From NCBI GenBank assembly GCA_965230755.1, contig CBDDLT010000005.1:124001-188000 (forward strand): a DNA stretch of 64,000 bases, read 5' to 3'. How positions within the stretch are numbered: position 1 is the stretch's first letter; each line of letters opens with the position of its first letter. Source of the stretch: DATFJT01 sp965230755. GTDB taxonomy: Bacteria > Bacteroidota > Bacteroidia > Chitinophagales > Saprospiraceae. A model generated the notes under the pieces. The model was not told where the DNA came from. It made no database searches and worked only from the letters and a program-made list of their open reading frames with translations. Below are positions 9,769-18,877 of this stretch, piece after piece. The position numbers and the translations under genes are program-made.

Positions 9769-10095
9769 TTAACAATTAAGGGATGTAATAAATGTCTTTT
9801 TTAGTTTGCCGAAATACTCTTCGATCTCTGTTATGGTGCGTTTATTGATGCAGTAACAAATCGTATTTGATTCGATACTACCCTGAATCAAATCTGCTCC
9901 TTTTAGCACTTTGAGATGCCTAGATATTGCCGGCTGAGATAACGGCAGTTCCTCTACGATATCGGTACAAATGCACTGATTTGATTTTATTAAATACTCA
10001 AGAATGGCAATTCTCGCCGGATGCCCTAAGGCTTTGAAAATAACTGCTATTCTATTTTGTATTTCTGTATAACCTTCTGTTTTAGTAACCCCCAT
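9769..10095 (-). CDS. ArsR/SmtB-family winged-helix repressor
   Basis: 108 residues with the ArsR fold: KALGHPARIAILEYL, then the metal-binding-type helix QCICTDIVEEL, and the recognition helix LSQPAISRHLKVLKGADLI. The Cys41-x-Cys43 pair corresponds to the inducer site of arsenite- and cadmium-responsive family members. A second CxC (80/82) and a C-terminal Cys108 are also present. It is the first gene of a two-gene leftward cassette with the DUF6428 gene. A perfect 18-bp palindrome 16 nt upstream of its ATG is the likely operator, so autoregulation is expected. Inducer metal not determinable. Confidence 0.88.
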   Translation of the reverse strand: MGVTKTEGYTEIQNRIAVIFKALGHPARIAILEYLIKSNQCICTDIVEELPLSQPAISRHLKVLKGADLIQGSIESNTICYCINKRTITEIEEYFGKLKKTFITSLNC

Positions 10096-10111
10096 TATTC
10101 ATAACTATATA

Positions 10112-10129
10112 ATAATATTGCAATATTAT
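10112..10129. promoter_or_regulatory. Putative ArsR operator palindrome
   Basis: ATAATATTGCAATATTAT is a perfect 18-bp inverted repeat with no spacer, starting 16 nt upstream of the arsR-like ATG. AT-rich palindromes with a central TTGCAA are typical of ArsR-family operators. The rest of the 10130-10329 gap, between this site and the end of topA, shows no gene or further motif. Confidence 0.65.
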
Positions 10130-10329
10130 CATATTCAAATACAATAAACAAGACATTGGTCCATTTTCTTTGAGAAAAATGCATTTGCAACTCGATTTTC
10201 TAATATCCGATTTGTATTACTACTGCTGCTTCGATATAGCCTCAGTACGTCTAATATGAATAGCAGAAAATCATAACCCTGCTTATCAAGGTCATGTAAC
10301 CATCTAAAATTGTAAACTATTTAGGAGAT

Positions 10330-12870
10330 TTACTTTTTACTCTTAGAACCCTTTTTTGTCTTGAATGCATCAGGTATTTCAGCTTCCACGAGTGACTTGA
10401 CTTCCTCAAGGGTCAAAACCTTAGCCTCTTCTTCTGTCATCCTTTTACCATCCTCATTCTTGGGGAGATTGATGTTTTTCTTTTTGAATTTAATGAAAGG
10501 TCCCCATCTTCCATTTTGCACAGATAAATTCAAATCCTCCCATTGATGAATATAGCGTTTCGCCTCTTTTTCAATTTTTTGGGCAACTAATTCTCTTCCC
10601 GTTTCTTCATCGATGGTATCTGCATCAATTCTCTTAGGAATATTGACAAAAAGGCTTTTGTATTTCAAGTAAGGTCCAAATCGTCCCTTACCTTTAGTAA
10701 CCGGCTCTCCTTCATAATAAAATAAAGGTAGATCTTCTTTTCTTTTTTCATTAATCATCCCTATCGCTTCCTCAAGGCTTAGGTCCAAGGGATTAATACT
10801 TCTAGGAATGCTGATGAATTTATCGTCGAATTTCACATAAGGTCCAAATCGACCAGAGCCTATTTGGACTTCTTTATCTTCAAAATTCCCCAAAAACTTA
10901 GGTAATTGAAACAACTCCAAGGCATCTTCCATGCTGATTGTTTCGAGAGATTGCTCCTTCTTTAAATTCGCATATTTAGGTTTTTCTCCCTCTTCTAATT
11001 CCTCGGGTTGACCAATTTGAGCTACGGGCCCAAATCTGGACATTCTAACCAAAAGTGTTCTTCCAGAGGCCGGATCCACACCCAAGATTCTCTCTCCCGA
11101 TACCCGATCAGCTTCTTGTTTGGTTTGTTCAACCGTATCGTGAAATCCCTCATAGAAACCACTCAACATTTCCACCCAGTCCTTACTTCCCGAAGCGATG
11201 CTGTCAAAATCTTCTTCGATGCTGGCAGTAAAGCTGTACTGCATAATCTGCTCAAAGTGGGTCTCCAAAAAGTCCGAGACGATCATTCCCAAATCGGTCG
11301 CCATTAAGCGATTCTTCACAACTCCTGTTCTTTCCGTCTTTTTTTCTTGATTTACTCTACCACCAGGGTTCACGCTGAGAAAGTTGTACTCTCTATCATA
11401 TCCCTCTAGTTCAGCCTTGACCACGTATCCCCTTTTCTCTTCCATTATCTTACTAATGGTTGGGGCATAAGTAGAAGGTCTTCCTATTCCTAATTCCTCT
11501 AATTTTTTCACCAATCCGGCTTCAGTATATCTCGAAGGTGGAGAACTGAATCTCTCTCTGGAAAGAGCCTCTTTGAGATCCAGGATTTGCCCAACCCTAA
11601 GAGGTGGTAAAATACCATCGATCTCCTCATTTTCTTCATCTTTGGACTCCATATAAACTTTCAAGAATCCGTCAAACTTCAGAACCTCGCCTTTCGCCAA
11701 AAGATGATATTGGTTCTCCTTGGAAATCTCTATTTTAACCGAAGTCTTCTCCAGCAAGGCATCTGACATCTGGGAAGCCAAAGTTCGGTTTCGTATTAGT
11801 GTATATAATTTTTGTTCATCCGCCGTAACCCCAGCCATAATTCTATTGGTATAGGTAGGTCGAATGGCTTCGTGTGCCTCTTGTGCACCTGGTTTATTGT
11901 TTTTGTACCTCCTTGCATGCAAGTATTTCTCCCCATATTCTACTTTAATCTGTTCTCCGAGCGCTTCAATAGCCAACTCGGACAATGAAACAGAATCAGT
12001 TCTCATATAGGTAATGAGTCCTTGCTCATAAAGAGATTGAGCCACCCTCATCGTCCTATTTACATTGAAATACAACTTTCTACTGGCCTCTTGTTGCAAA
12101 GTAGAAGTGGTGAAAGGAGGAGCTGGTTTTCTTTTCGCGGGCTTAACTTTTATATCCGCAATCTTAAACTCAGAATCTGCTATCTTTTCTAGGATGCTAT
12201 AAGCTTCATCCAGATTCTTTAATTTATCAGATAACTCAGATTTTAAGGTGGTCACTTTACCATCAGCATCTTTCACCTCGAATAAGGCAACTAATCGATA
12301 GTAATTTTCCGGTTTGAAATTCTGTATTTCTCGTTCTCTTTCTACTAGTAATTTGACCGCAACAGACTGCACTCTACCTGCAGATAATCTAGACCTAATT
12401 TTCTTCCAAAGAACTTCAGACAACTCAAATCCTACCAACCTATCTAGTATTCTTCTCGCCTGCTGAGCATTGACAAGGTTTTGATCAACCTTACCCGGGT
12501 TACTAATGGCTTTTTCAATTGCAGGCTTCGTTATTTCGCGAAATACTATCCTTTTAGTGTTATCAATATCCAGGTTTAACACATTACACAGGTGCCAAGA
12601 TATTGCTTCTCCCTCTCGATCTTCATCCGTTGCCAGCCATACCTCATTGACTTTTTTCACCCAAGTTTTTAACTCCTTAACGACCTTTGATTTTTCAGGA
12701 GATATCTTATACCTGGGCTTGAAGTTATTCTCGACATCAACTGCGGAACTCCCCTTATCCAAATCTCTAACGTGCCCATAGCTGGATTTTACTACAAAGT
12801 CCTTGCCCAAATACCGCTCTATTGTCTTCGCCTTTGCAGGTGACTCAACAATCAACAAATTCTTCGTCAT
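10330..12870 (-). CDS. topA: DNA topoisomerase I
   Basis: 846 residues, complete type IA topoisomerase that relaxes negative supercoils. The TOPRIM domain is at the N terminus (LLIVESPAKAKTIERYLG, then ATDEDREGEAISWHL). The catalytic tyrosine is Tyr288 in GLITYMRTDSVSLS. The C terminus has no zinc ribbons; instead it has four copies of a GRFGPYVKF-type topoisomerase C-terminal repeat, followed by a lysine-rich tail (KTKKGSKSKK), as is usual in Bacteroidota. A good promoter lies just upstream. No sign of damage. Confidence 0.97.
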   Translation of the reverse strand: MTKNLLIVESPAKAKTIERYLGKDFVVKSSYGHVRDLDKGSSAVDVENNFKPRYKISPEKSKVVKELKTWVKKVNEVWLATDEDREGEAISWHLCNVLNLDIDNTKRIVFREITKPAIEKAISNPGKVDQNLVNAQQARRILDRLVGFELSEVLWKKIRSRLSAGRVQSVAVKLLVEREREIQNFKPENYYRLVALFEVKDADGKVTTLKSELSDKLKNLDEAYSILEKIADSEFKIADIKVKPAKRKPAPPFTTSTLQQEASRKLYFNVNRTMRVAQSLYEQGLITYMRTDSVSLSELAIEALGEQIKVEYGEKYLHARRYKNNKPGAQEAHEAIRPTYTNRIMAGVTADEQKLYTLIRNRTLASQMSDALLEKTSVKIEISKENQYHLLAKGEVLKFDGFLKVYMESKDEENEEIDGILPPLRVGQILDLKEALSRERFSSPPSRYTEAGLVKKLEELGIGRPSTYAPTISKIMEEKRGYVVKAELEGYDREYNFLSVNPGGRVNQEKKTERTGVVKNRLMATDLGMIVSDFLETHFEQIMQYSFTASIEEDFDSIASGSKDWVEMLSGFYEGFHDTVEQTKQEADRVSGERILGVDPASGRTLLVRMSRFGPVAQIGQPEELEEGEKPKYANLKKEQSLETISMEDALELFQLPKFLGNFEDKEVQIGSGRFGPYVKFDDKFISIPRSINPLDLSLEEAIGMINEKRKEDLPLFYYEGEPVTKGKGRFGPYLKYKSLFVNIPKRIDADTIDEETGRELVAQKIEKEAKRYIHQWEDLNLSVQNGRWGPFIKFKKKNINLPKNEDGKRMTEEEAKVLTLEEVKSLVEAEIPDAFKTKKGSKSKK

Positions 12871-12887
12871 ATGTCAAAATTGTGCAA

Positions 12888-12920
12888 CAAAGGTAGAATA
12901 AATTACTTGAAAAGATCAAA
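12888..12920 (-). promoter_or_regulatory. Bacteroidota-type promoter for topA
   Basis: On the minus strand, TTTG at 12920-12917 is followed after 21 nt by TACCTTTG at 12895-12888. Both boxes match the consensus. The -7 element is about 18 nt upstream of the topA ATG, giving a very short leader. Confidence 0.72.
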
Positions 12921-12974
12921 ACTTATTTTGAGCTAAAAAACAGTAGATATTCGAAAACTAAGAAATCCAACTGT

Positions 12975-13487
12975 TTATTCTTTATCGATGATAAGCGTAT
13001 CAAGAGTAGTATCTTTAACAGTCTCCTCGAATATTTTACGTCTTCTGTCGATCAAATATTTTAACAGAGATTCCTCTGAAAATTCATCCGAATTAAGATA
13101 ATGATGATACGTTTGCAAAAGATAAAAGGACATATCCAGAGGATGGTGTAGTCCTTTTTGAAATTTGAGATAATGTCCCAATCTAGACCCCTCGTATAGG
13201 CTCCAATTTTTCATCAGATAAGGGCCTATCGAATTAATCACTTTCAGCGCTGCAATGCTATCCGGAAGACTCTTAATATAATCCTTTACATTAGGCTCCA
13301 TGATCCTGTCCAAGGTTTTGTGGGCGTCATTCACATCCTTGGGAATGTAACGCCCATCAATTCGATCCTTTTTTATATTCTGCTCATAGATCTGATCAAA
13401 CTGATCCTCATAGGACTTCTTACCTATCTGAGCATTGGTAAACTGAACGATTAAAAAACAGATTACCAATAGTAAGAAGAATCGCAT
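12975..13487 (-). CDS. DUF6794-like secreted protein
   Basis: I place the start at the ATG at 13487, which gives a signal peptide (MRFFLLLVICFLIVQFTNAQ) and a protein of 170 residues. An upstream in-frame start at 13541 would overlap the preceding protease gene and hide the signal peptide. The core IPKDVNDAHKTLDRIM...NWSLYEGSRLGHYLK...HHPLDMS resembles the DUF6794 family, whose function is unknown. The gene begins 4 nt after the stop of the subtilisin-like protease, so the two are cotranscribed. It could be a helper, inhibitor or unrelated passenger of the protease. Confidence 0.72.
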   Translation of the reverse strand: MRFFLLLVICFLIVQFTNAQIGKKSYEDQFDQIYEQNIKKDRIDGRYIPKDVNDAHKTLDRIMEPNVKDYIKSLPDSIAALKVINSIGPYLMKNWSLYEGSRLGHYLKFQKGLHHPLDMSFYLLQTYHHYLNSDEFSEESLLKYLIDRRRKIFEETVKDTTLDTLIIDKE

Positions 13488-13491
13488 TGTC

Positions 13492-16449
13492 CTATAGTTT
13501 AAGGACTCTAAATACATTCGATGTTTGCTTAACTCTAACATTAATAAAATAAATTCCTGATTCTAACGAACTAAAATCTAAACTAAGTATACCGCCATCC
13601 TGACGATCTGTTTTTACGCTCAGTTTCTGGCCGAGATTATTGTATACATCTATTTGGCCATCCCTAAAACTCATATTTTCCGAACTCACATATAATATAT
13701 CCCCAACCGGATTTGGAAAAACCTCTAAATCCGTAGATTCGACTTCTGAAGAAGAGGATATTTCACCGGTAACCAATAGATTTACCGAAGTGGCATCCGT
13801 ACAATTATCTGCACTCTTAGCAATCAAACTAACACTATATCTTCCAGCAGTAGTGTATCGATGTGTTGGATTCACATCATTCGAAGTCAATCCATCTCCA
13901 AATAACCATAGATAAGAATTGGCACCAGTAGATCTATTGTCTAAATCTATTCTATCTTCTTGGCTTAAGTCAAGTGTAGTGGTTGAAATATCGAAGTCCG
14001 CATTAGGCACTTGACCTGAACCATTTGTTTCAACTGTGATTTCTTTAAATCCACATGGATGATCATGATCAATCTTCCAATTAAAGAAATAATAATATGG
14101 AGCATTTCCTCCTAATTCCGGAGATCCTCCAGTGATTCTAACCACATCGTCGATGACATAGGGGAAATCGACAAAGCTTTGATCAATACTGTAAGCAATT
14201 TCCGGAGCACTGACTATTTCTATCTTGTATTCCCCGGCCGGTAACAATGCATTAATCGGTACCGTTTGAACCCTTCCGAATAGGGGAAAGTTATTTACTC
14301 TATATACCGTATCGAATTCTTCTCTGATAAATCGAATAGAAAGTCCTCCCGTTGTCATGGATTGCATATCTACTGATCTAAGCGTAATTGGCTCTAGAAT
14401 TTCAAACTCCATAACTCCTCCTACAAATCCAAAGGACAATTCTGACTCGTCCGGCAACTCCGGTCCCACAAATTGATCCTCAAAGCGTGGCATGACATAG
14501 AAAGAGTTGGTTTGATTGGTTAATTCCGCCGCAAATGTCTTCCCTTCACCCAACACATTTGTCAATGGATAGGTATCATACCAGTCGTACACATCTGCAA
14601 AGGCATTGGAAACAGTGAGCGCAACTCGACTTCCAAGACACAGATCTCCAAATTCTTCCTGAATGCTCAAATCATAATCAGATGCGTCCTTGATCAAAAT
14701 AGGTCTCTTTATTTGGTCATTTAGTGGTCTATCATCCTTTCCATTCCCATTCACATCCGTTATCGTAAATCGAATGGTAAAATTACCTTCCAAAGCATCC
14801 AATGGATCCAAAGAGATCCACGCTTTCTGGGTTGGCGCCAGTGTTCCATTCCACTGAGTGGTACTCATAAATGGAGTTCCTTCAATGCGCATATCTATTC
14901 TCAAGCTATTAATAGTTCTTTTTCCTCCATTATAGATTAAGACCTGTGCGCGGTAATCTTCCGAACACCCTTCGGGATTATAAGCTACATCCCACAACTC
15001 GGCATCCATATCGAAATCCGGATTTGAAGGAGTATTGCCTCGAGAAACCAAATAGTTATAGGCTCTTTCCAAGTCGATGAATCCATTTCCATAATCATTG
15101 TCTTCACCCATTGGCCCTAAATCTATAGCAGAAAAATAGAGCGCTTCTTTCAACAATGTTGACGATAACGAAGGAAATGCTTCTTTCAATAAGGTATACG
15201 CACCCGCTACATGTGGAGATGCCATGCTCGTTCCGTCAAACGAGGAGTAATCCGCATCCGGAACACTCGAACGGACTGAAACCCCAGGAGCACATACTTC
15301 TGGCTTTATTGGAAATGAACCGCTAACATTGCATCGCGAAGGTCCACGGCTTGAAAAATCTGCTATTTGCTGATTGCTATTAACCGCACCCACGGTAAAT
15401 GGATTAACTCTTGACAATTCCAAATTACCAGGAGGTGATAATGATCTGTCATCTGGTCCCAGATTACCAGCACTGAATATAGTTGCAATATCAGCGTTTT
15501 CCATAGCAGATAGAGTATTTCTATAGAACACTGAACAAAATCCTAGAGAAAAATCACCCCATGAATTGTTAATCACATCTGGAACATCGTCCGTAGTACT
15601 GCTGTTGCCATCAGGATTCAATGCCCACTGAAACATGTCCAAGATATCATTGCGAGGTATTTGATTGATACAACCTATTGGATTTCCAGCCATCCATTCC
15701 GCATTAAATGCAACTCCAATGGTATCCTCCTGATCTCTGTCCAAGCCGCAAGCAATTCCAAGAACATGAGTCCCGTGTTCCTCACAGTCATAGGTAAAAC
15801 CTTCGTCATTAACTCCAATCCAAACATCCTGAATGCGATTATTATTCCAAGCATGTTGTCTCTGAAGAGCGGGATGAAAAGGGTCTACACCACTATCTAT
15901 AATGAATATCTTCCGACCATAACCAGTATATCCCATGTTCCACATGAAAGGAGCATTTATCGCTTCAAGTCCTATTTCCCTTGATCTTTTTGAGTGATCA
16001 TCAAGACTTAACTCAGATTTAAAAACTTCTACATTACCATCCAAATGAATTTCTAATACGTCATCGCGTTGTTTTAATTCATTGATCAAAGATTCAGTAA
16101 GTCGAACGAATATTGCATTCTCTATCCAATAGCTCTTGATATCTTCGGATGCAATACCATTGGCTTTTAACCATGTTATTAAGTCTTTCTGGTAATTTTT
16201 AGTGTGTTCTCTTAGCCCTTCTTCTAATCTCGGCAACCAGACATTTTTCTTTTCTGCAGAATTAAGTCTTTCCCTTTGGAACTGCTGAAAGTCAAATTCT
16301 CCCTTAAGCAATATTGTTACATCGTGTTCGTGATCATTCTGACCTTGCCATACATCTTCCAGGCTTTGTCCTACATGAACATCTTGGGAATATAGTAACG
16401 AAACCCACAGAAATAAGAAATAGAAGGTGATTACATAAGTTTTACTCAT
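13492..16449 (-). CDS. Secreted subtilisin-like (S8) serine protease with PKD domain and T9SS type A tail
   Basis: Start chosen at the ATG at 16449, giving the signal peptide MSKTYVITFYFLFLWVSLLYSQ; upstream in-frame codons add a non-signal-like extension. An I9-like propeptide region precedes the catalytic domain. The triad is Asp185 (FIIDSGVD), His225 (HGTHVLG) and Ser408 (GTSMASPHVAG), counted from this start. A beta-rich region and a PKD domain (YLWLFGDGLTSNDVNPTHRYTTAG) follow. The type A sorting domain ends the protein (VFPNPVGDILYVSS...GIYFINVRVKQTSNVFRVLKL). Role: extracellular peptidase, 985 residues. The DUF6794 gene follows at once. Confidence 0.92.
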   Translation of the reverse strand: MSKTYVITFYFLFLWVSLLYSQDVHVGQSLEDVWQGQNDHEHDVTILLKGEFDFQQFQRERLNSAEKKNVWLPRLEEGLREHTKNYQKDLITWLKANGIASEDIKSYWIENAIFVRLTESLINELKQRDDVLEIHLDGNVEVFKSELSLDDHSKRSREIGLEAINAPFMWNMGYTGYGRKIFIIDSGVDPFHPALQRQHAWNNNRIQDVWIGVNDEGFTYDCEEHGTHVLGIACGLDRDQEDTIGVAFNAEWMAGNPIGCINQIPRNDILDMFQWALNPDGNSSTTDDVPDVINNSWGDFSLGFCSVFYRNTLSAMENADIATIFSAGNLGPDDRSLSPPGNLELSRVNPFTVGAVNSNQQIADFSSRGPSRCNVSGSFPIKPEVCAPGVSVRSSVPDADYSSFDGTSMASPHVAGAYTLLKEAFPSLSSTLLKEALYFSAIDLGPMGEDNDYGNGFIDLERAYNYLVSRGNTPSNPDFDMDAELWDVAYNPEGCSEDYRAQVLIYNGGKRTINSLRIDMRIEGTPFMSTTQWNGTLAPTQKAWISLDPLDALEGNFTIRFTITDVNGNGKDDRPLNDQIKRPILIKDASDYDLSIQEEFGDLCLGSRVALTVSNAFADVYDWYDTYPLTNVLGEGKTFAAELTNQTNSFYVMPRFEDQFVGPELPDESELSFGFVGGVMEFEILEPITLRSVDMQSMTTGGLSIRFIREEFDTVYRVNNFPLFGRVQTVPINALLPAGEYKIEIVSAPEIAYSIDQSFVDFPYVIDDVVRITGGSPELGGNAPYYYFFNWKIDHDHPCGFKEITVETNGSGQVPNADFDISTTTLDLSQEDRIDLDNRSTGANSYLWLFGDGLTSNDVNPTHRYTTAGRYSVSLIAKSADNCTDATSVNLLVTGEISSSSEVESTDLEVFPNPVGDILYVSSENMSFRDGQIDVYNNLGQKLSVKTDRQDGGILSLDFSSLESGIYFINVRVKQTSNVFRVLKL

Positions 16450-16555
16450 ATCCATTGCTTTAACAACTATTTTAAAAAGAGAAAGATTATTTACATAATA
16501 AGAATGGAAACAATCATAAGATTGCTGCATCAAAATTTTAAATAGCTAAAAGTAC

Positions 16556-17983
16556 TTAAAAATCTTGGAAGTTTTTTCCCGCATTTCGGTTAATATTTCT
16601 CATTACTTCGGTCTCATTGATGTCGTTGGATAAATGATCCCAGGGAGAATTCCTATACAAATCCAATTTCCACCTCGGATTATTTATTTCTCCGTTTGCC
16701 GTAGAGTGAAGCAAGATAAAATTACCTGGTGCTAATGAAGGATTATAAAAGATGAATTTTACATTCCCCTGTCCTGTTTTTTCCAATACATTATAAGACC
16801 AAATCTCATAGGGAGGAGCAGAAGATTCATGCTCTTCAAGAAAAACATCATTCGGTTGGCCATATTTCAGAAATATTACACCGCGATCCGATTCAAAACC
16901 GTAGCCGAAGCCGCTTTCGTAAAAATGATTGGCATACTCTATCTTTTTCATAAACTCCATAAACCGATCAAAATAGAGATTGTGATCTAATTGGAGATAA
17001 TACGATAGTAGAGCCAATTGCTTTTCTTCCAGAGTTCCTTTCTTCTTAATGACACTCCATTCTTCCGAAAATCCTTGAAGAATTACAGGAACAACTGCCC
17101 TCATACAATAATCCAGTTCTACTTCATCAAATTCTGCAGAGAACTCCTGTTCCAGATAAAGCAAAATAGAATCCTGTGATACATTGAGAAATGGATTTTC
17201 TCTATAGAAATGCCTTAGTTTCTGCTCTATTAGATTCCCTTTGGGATATTCCTTTAAACTTAACTCAATCTGATAATTCCCGCTTTGAATATCCGAGGTC
17301 TGAACCGGCATAAAAAAAGAAGCTTTGGAGTTATCTCCTAATGGCTTTACCAATGACTTCAGATAATCCCCATTGTCCTTTTTTATTGTGATCTGAACAA
17401 AAAGATCTTTTTTAACATCCGTTTCATTGTAAGCTTCGAAATGAACAATGAGCTCCTTTTCTCTTCTCGAATTGAAACCTAAAAGCGGATTTAAATAATA
17501 ACCATTTTTTATTAGGGGACCCGAAATATCACCTCCTACTTTTTCAATAGAGGATAATAGCATGGGGTCAGATAGGAAAACTCCATTGGACGAGTTATCT
17601 ACAAAGGAAAAATCTTTAGTGATGGTGCACAACTCCCCATCGTCTTGCATCAAACTTAGAACTAGCTGATAATCTCCCGACTCAATTAAATTATAACTTC
17701 TTTTAGAATAGAGATCCCTAGGTACTGGCAACCGACTATTTACCTCAAAACTATCTTGAAAAAGCTGTTCGCCTTTCAGATACATGCTTAGACTTACTTT
17801 TAGATTGAATAAGTAAGCATTTTCTATTTCTTCAAACTGAAAGTCGTCTTTTGACCACTTGATGAAAACATCTACATGCGGATCACCATTGTCAAAAAAC
17901 TGAATGATATCTATATTCTGCTCATCACAAGCTCCAAGCCTTAGAAAGCCAAATAAAATCAATAAGCTTAAAAAGTAACGCAT
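16556..17983 (-). CDS. GWxTD-domain protein, probable lipoprotein
   Basis: 475 residues. The C-terminal third (DRGVIFLKYGQPNDVFLEE...YEIWSYNVL...NVKFIFYNP) matches the GWxTD domain family of Bacteroidota and related phyla, whose function is unknown. The signature itself is altered: where the family has GWxTDRG this protein has GFESDRG. The N terminus (LLILFGFLRLGAC) ends in a lipobox-like LGAC at Cys19, so a lipid anchor is likely, although an arginine inside the hydrophobic stretch is unusual. The middle (residues about 150-270) is beta-rich. It lies upstream of the protease gene on the same strand, with about 105 nt between them. Confidence 0.75.
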   Translation of the reverse strand: MRYFLSLLILFGFLRLGACDEQNIDIIQFFDNGDPHVDVFIKWSKDDFQFEEIENAYLFNLKVSLSMYLKGEQLFQDSFEVNSRLPVPRDLYSKRSYNLIESGDYQLVLSLMQDDGELCTITKDFSFVDNSSNGVFLSDPMLLSSIEKVGGDISGPLIKNGYYLNPLLGFNSRREKELIVHFEAYNETDVKKDLFVQITIKKDNGDYLKSLVKPLGDNSKASFFMPVQTSDIQSGNYQIELSLKEYPKGNLIEQKLRHFYRENPFLNVSQDSILLYLEQEFSAEFDEVELDYCMRAVVPVILQGFSEEWSVIKKKGTLEEKQLALLSYYLQLDHNLYFDRFMEFMKKIEYANHFYESGFGYGFESDRGVIFLKYGQPNDVFLEEHESSAPPYEIWSYNVLEKTGQGNVKFIFYNPSLAPGNFILLHSTANGEINNPRWKLDLYRNSPWDHLSNDINETEVMRNINRNAGKNFQDF

Positions 17984-18006
17984 CGGATAAGATTTGTTCT
18001 AAGTTC

Positions 18007-18384
18007 TTATTTTATGCGCGAAAACACAAGTGAAAAGTAGTTTTTTTGGTGGTCGAATCCCAGATTTAACTTTTCCTCATTTGCGGATAGAATTTCCAAC
18101 GATCCGAAAACATGATTATCCAATATTACCGTATCCACATTGAGTTCATAGCGAATATCCATAGTATCGGGATAATTTAATTCCAGCGTGGAGTCATTAA
18201 AAACCAAATAGAGGTCTTCCAGCAGGCCCGTCTCAATACCCTGCCTAGTTGCACTTTCTAACAACCATTCTCCGCGCAACACTTCTCTCCAATCACTTTC
18301 TTTCTCAAGTTTGCGATCGTCGTTACAAGAGAGCATTAATAGAAGTACTGACAGAACTATGCCAATAAAAAAGAAATTCTTCAT
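18007..18384 (-). CDS. Small lipocalin-like lipoprotein
   Basis: 125 residues with a clear lipobox (LLLMLSC, Cys20), so it is a lipoprotein. RGEWLLESATRQGIETGLLEDLYLVFNDSTLEL is the pattern of the small lipocalin-like proteins common in Bacteroidota (W-x-L, then a predicted beta barrel of eight short strands). No ligand can be assigned. It starts just past the rplS terminator, 22 nt upstream of the GWxTD gene, so it may be cotranscribed with it. Confidence 0.6.
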   Translation of the reverse strand: MKNFFFIGIVLSVLLLMLSCNDDRKLEKESDWREVLRGEWLLESATRQGIETGLLEDLYLVFNDSTLELNYPDTMDIRYELNVDTVILDNHVFGSLEILSANEEKLNLGFDHQKNYFSLVFSRIK

Positions 18385-18394
18385 AATCTCCTAA

Positions 18395-18429
18395 CACAAA
18401 AAACCGCCTGAAATTATATTTCAGACGGT
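18395..18429 (-). terminator. Intrinsic terminator after rplS
   Basis: Leftward, the arms ACCGTCTGAAA and TTTCAGGCGGT form an 11-bp stem (one G-T pair) with a 5-nt loop, followed directly by TTTTTTGTG. It lies about 32 nt after the rplS stop codon, so rplS is probably a single-gene transcript. Confidence 0.82.
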
Positions 18430-18460
18430 ATATTTTCTCTTATAATTACTGATGGAAATT

Positions 18461-18811
18461 CTAGAAAGCTGTCTTTTCTTTGATTCTAGCTTTCTTTCCA
18501 ACAAGGTTTCTCAAGTAATACAACTTCGATCTTCTAACCTTACCTCTCTTCAATACTCGAATCTCAGCAATGAAAGGATTATTCATCGGAAAGATCCTCT
18601 CTACACCAACTCCTGAGGACATTTTTCTAACTGTAAAAGTCTTAGATTTCCCCTGACCATTGATCTTAATAACATCACCTTTGAAATCCTGGATTCTTCT
18701 TTTATCTCCCTCAACGATTTCATAAGAAACGACAATATTATCTCCAGCTTTAAAATCCGGAAATTCTTTTGTAGGTCCAAATTGCTCCTCTACATATTTC
18801 ATCGTATCCAT
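18461..18811 (-). CDS. rplS: 50S ribosomal protein L19
   Basis: 116 residues, full length. The motifs FKAGDNIVVSYEIVEGDKRRIQDFKGDVI, TFTVRKMSSGVGVERIFP and GKVRRSKLYYLRNLVGKKARIKE are those of L19, which sits at the interface of the 30S and 50S subunits. A second ATG three codons in is also possible as a start. It is flanked by a TATCTTTG box upstream and an intrinsic terminator downstream, so it is monocistronic and is not in a trmD operon here. Confidence 0.97.
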   Translation of the reverse strand: MDTMKYVEEQFGPTKEFPDFKAGDNIVVSYEIVEGDKRRIQDFKGDVIKINGQGKSKTFTVRKMSSGVGVERIFPMNNPFIAEIRVLKRGKVRRSKLYYLRNLVGKKARIKEKTAF

Positions 18812-18845
18812 AGTGCTAAAATTTTACTTTCTTCTTTTGAGGATG

Positions 18846-18853
18846 CAAAGATA
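18846..18853 (-). promoter_or_regulatory. -7 element (TATCTTTG) for rplS
   Basis: A perfect TAnnTTTG box on the minus strand, 35 nt upstream of the rplS ATG. No clear TTTG box is visible at the expected distance; that position falls at the end of the upstream gene (18878). Confidence 0.55.
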
Positions 18854-18877
18854 GACTTTTATTTTCGAAAATAAAAG

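Noticed and set aside
13488..13541. Longer N terminus for the DUF6794 gene
   Set aside because: It would overlap the end of the protease gene and put 18 residues before a clear signal peptide.
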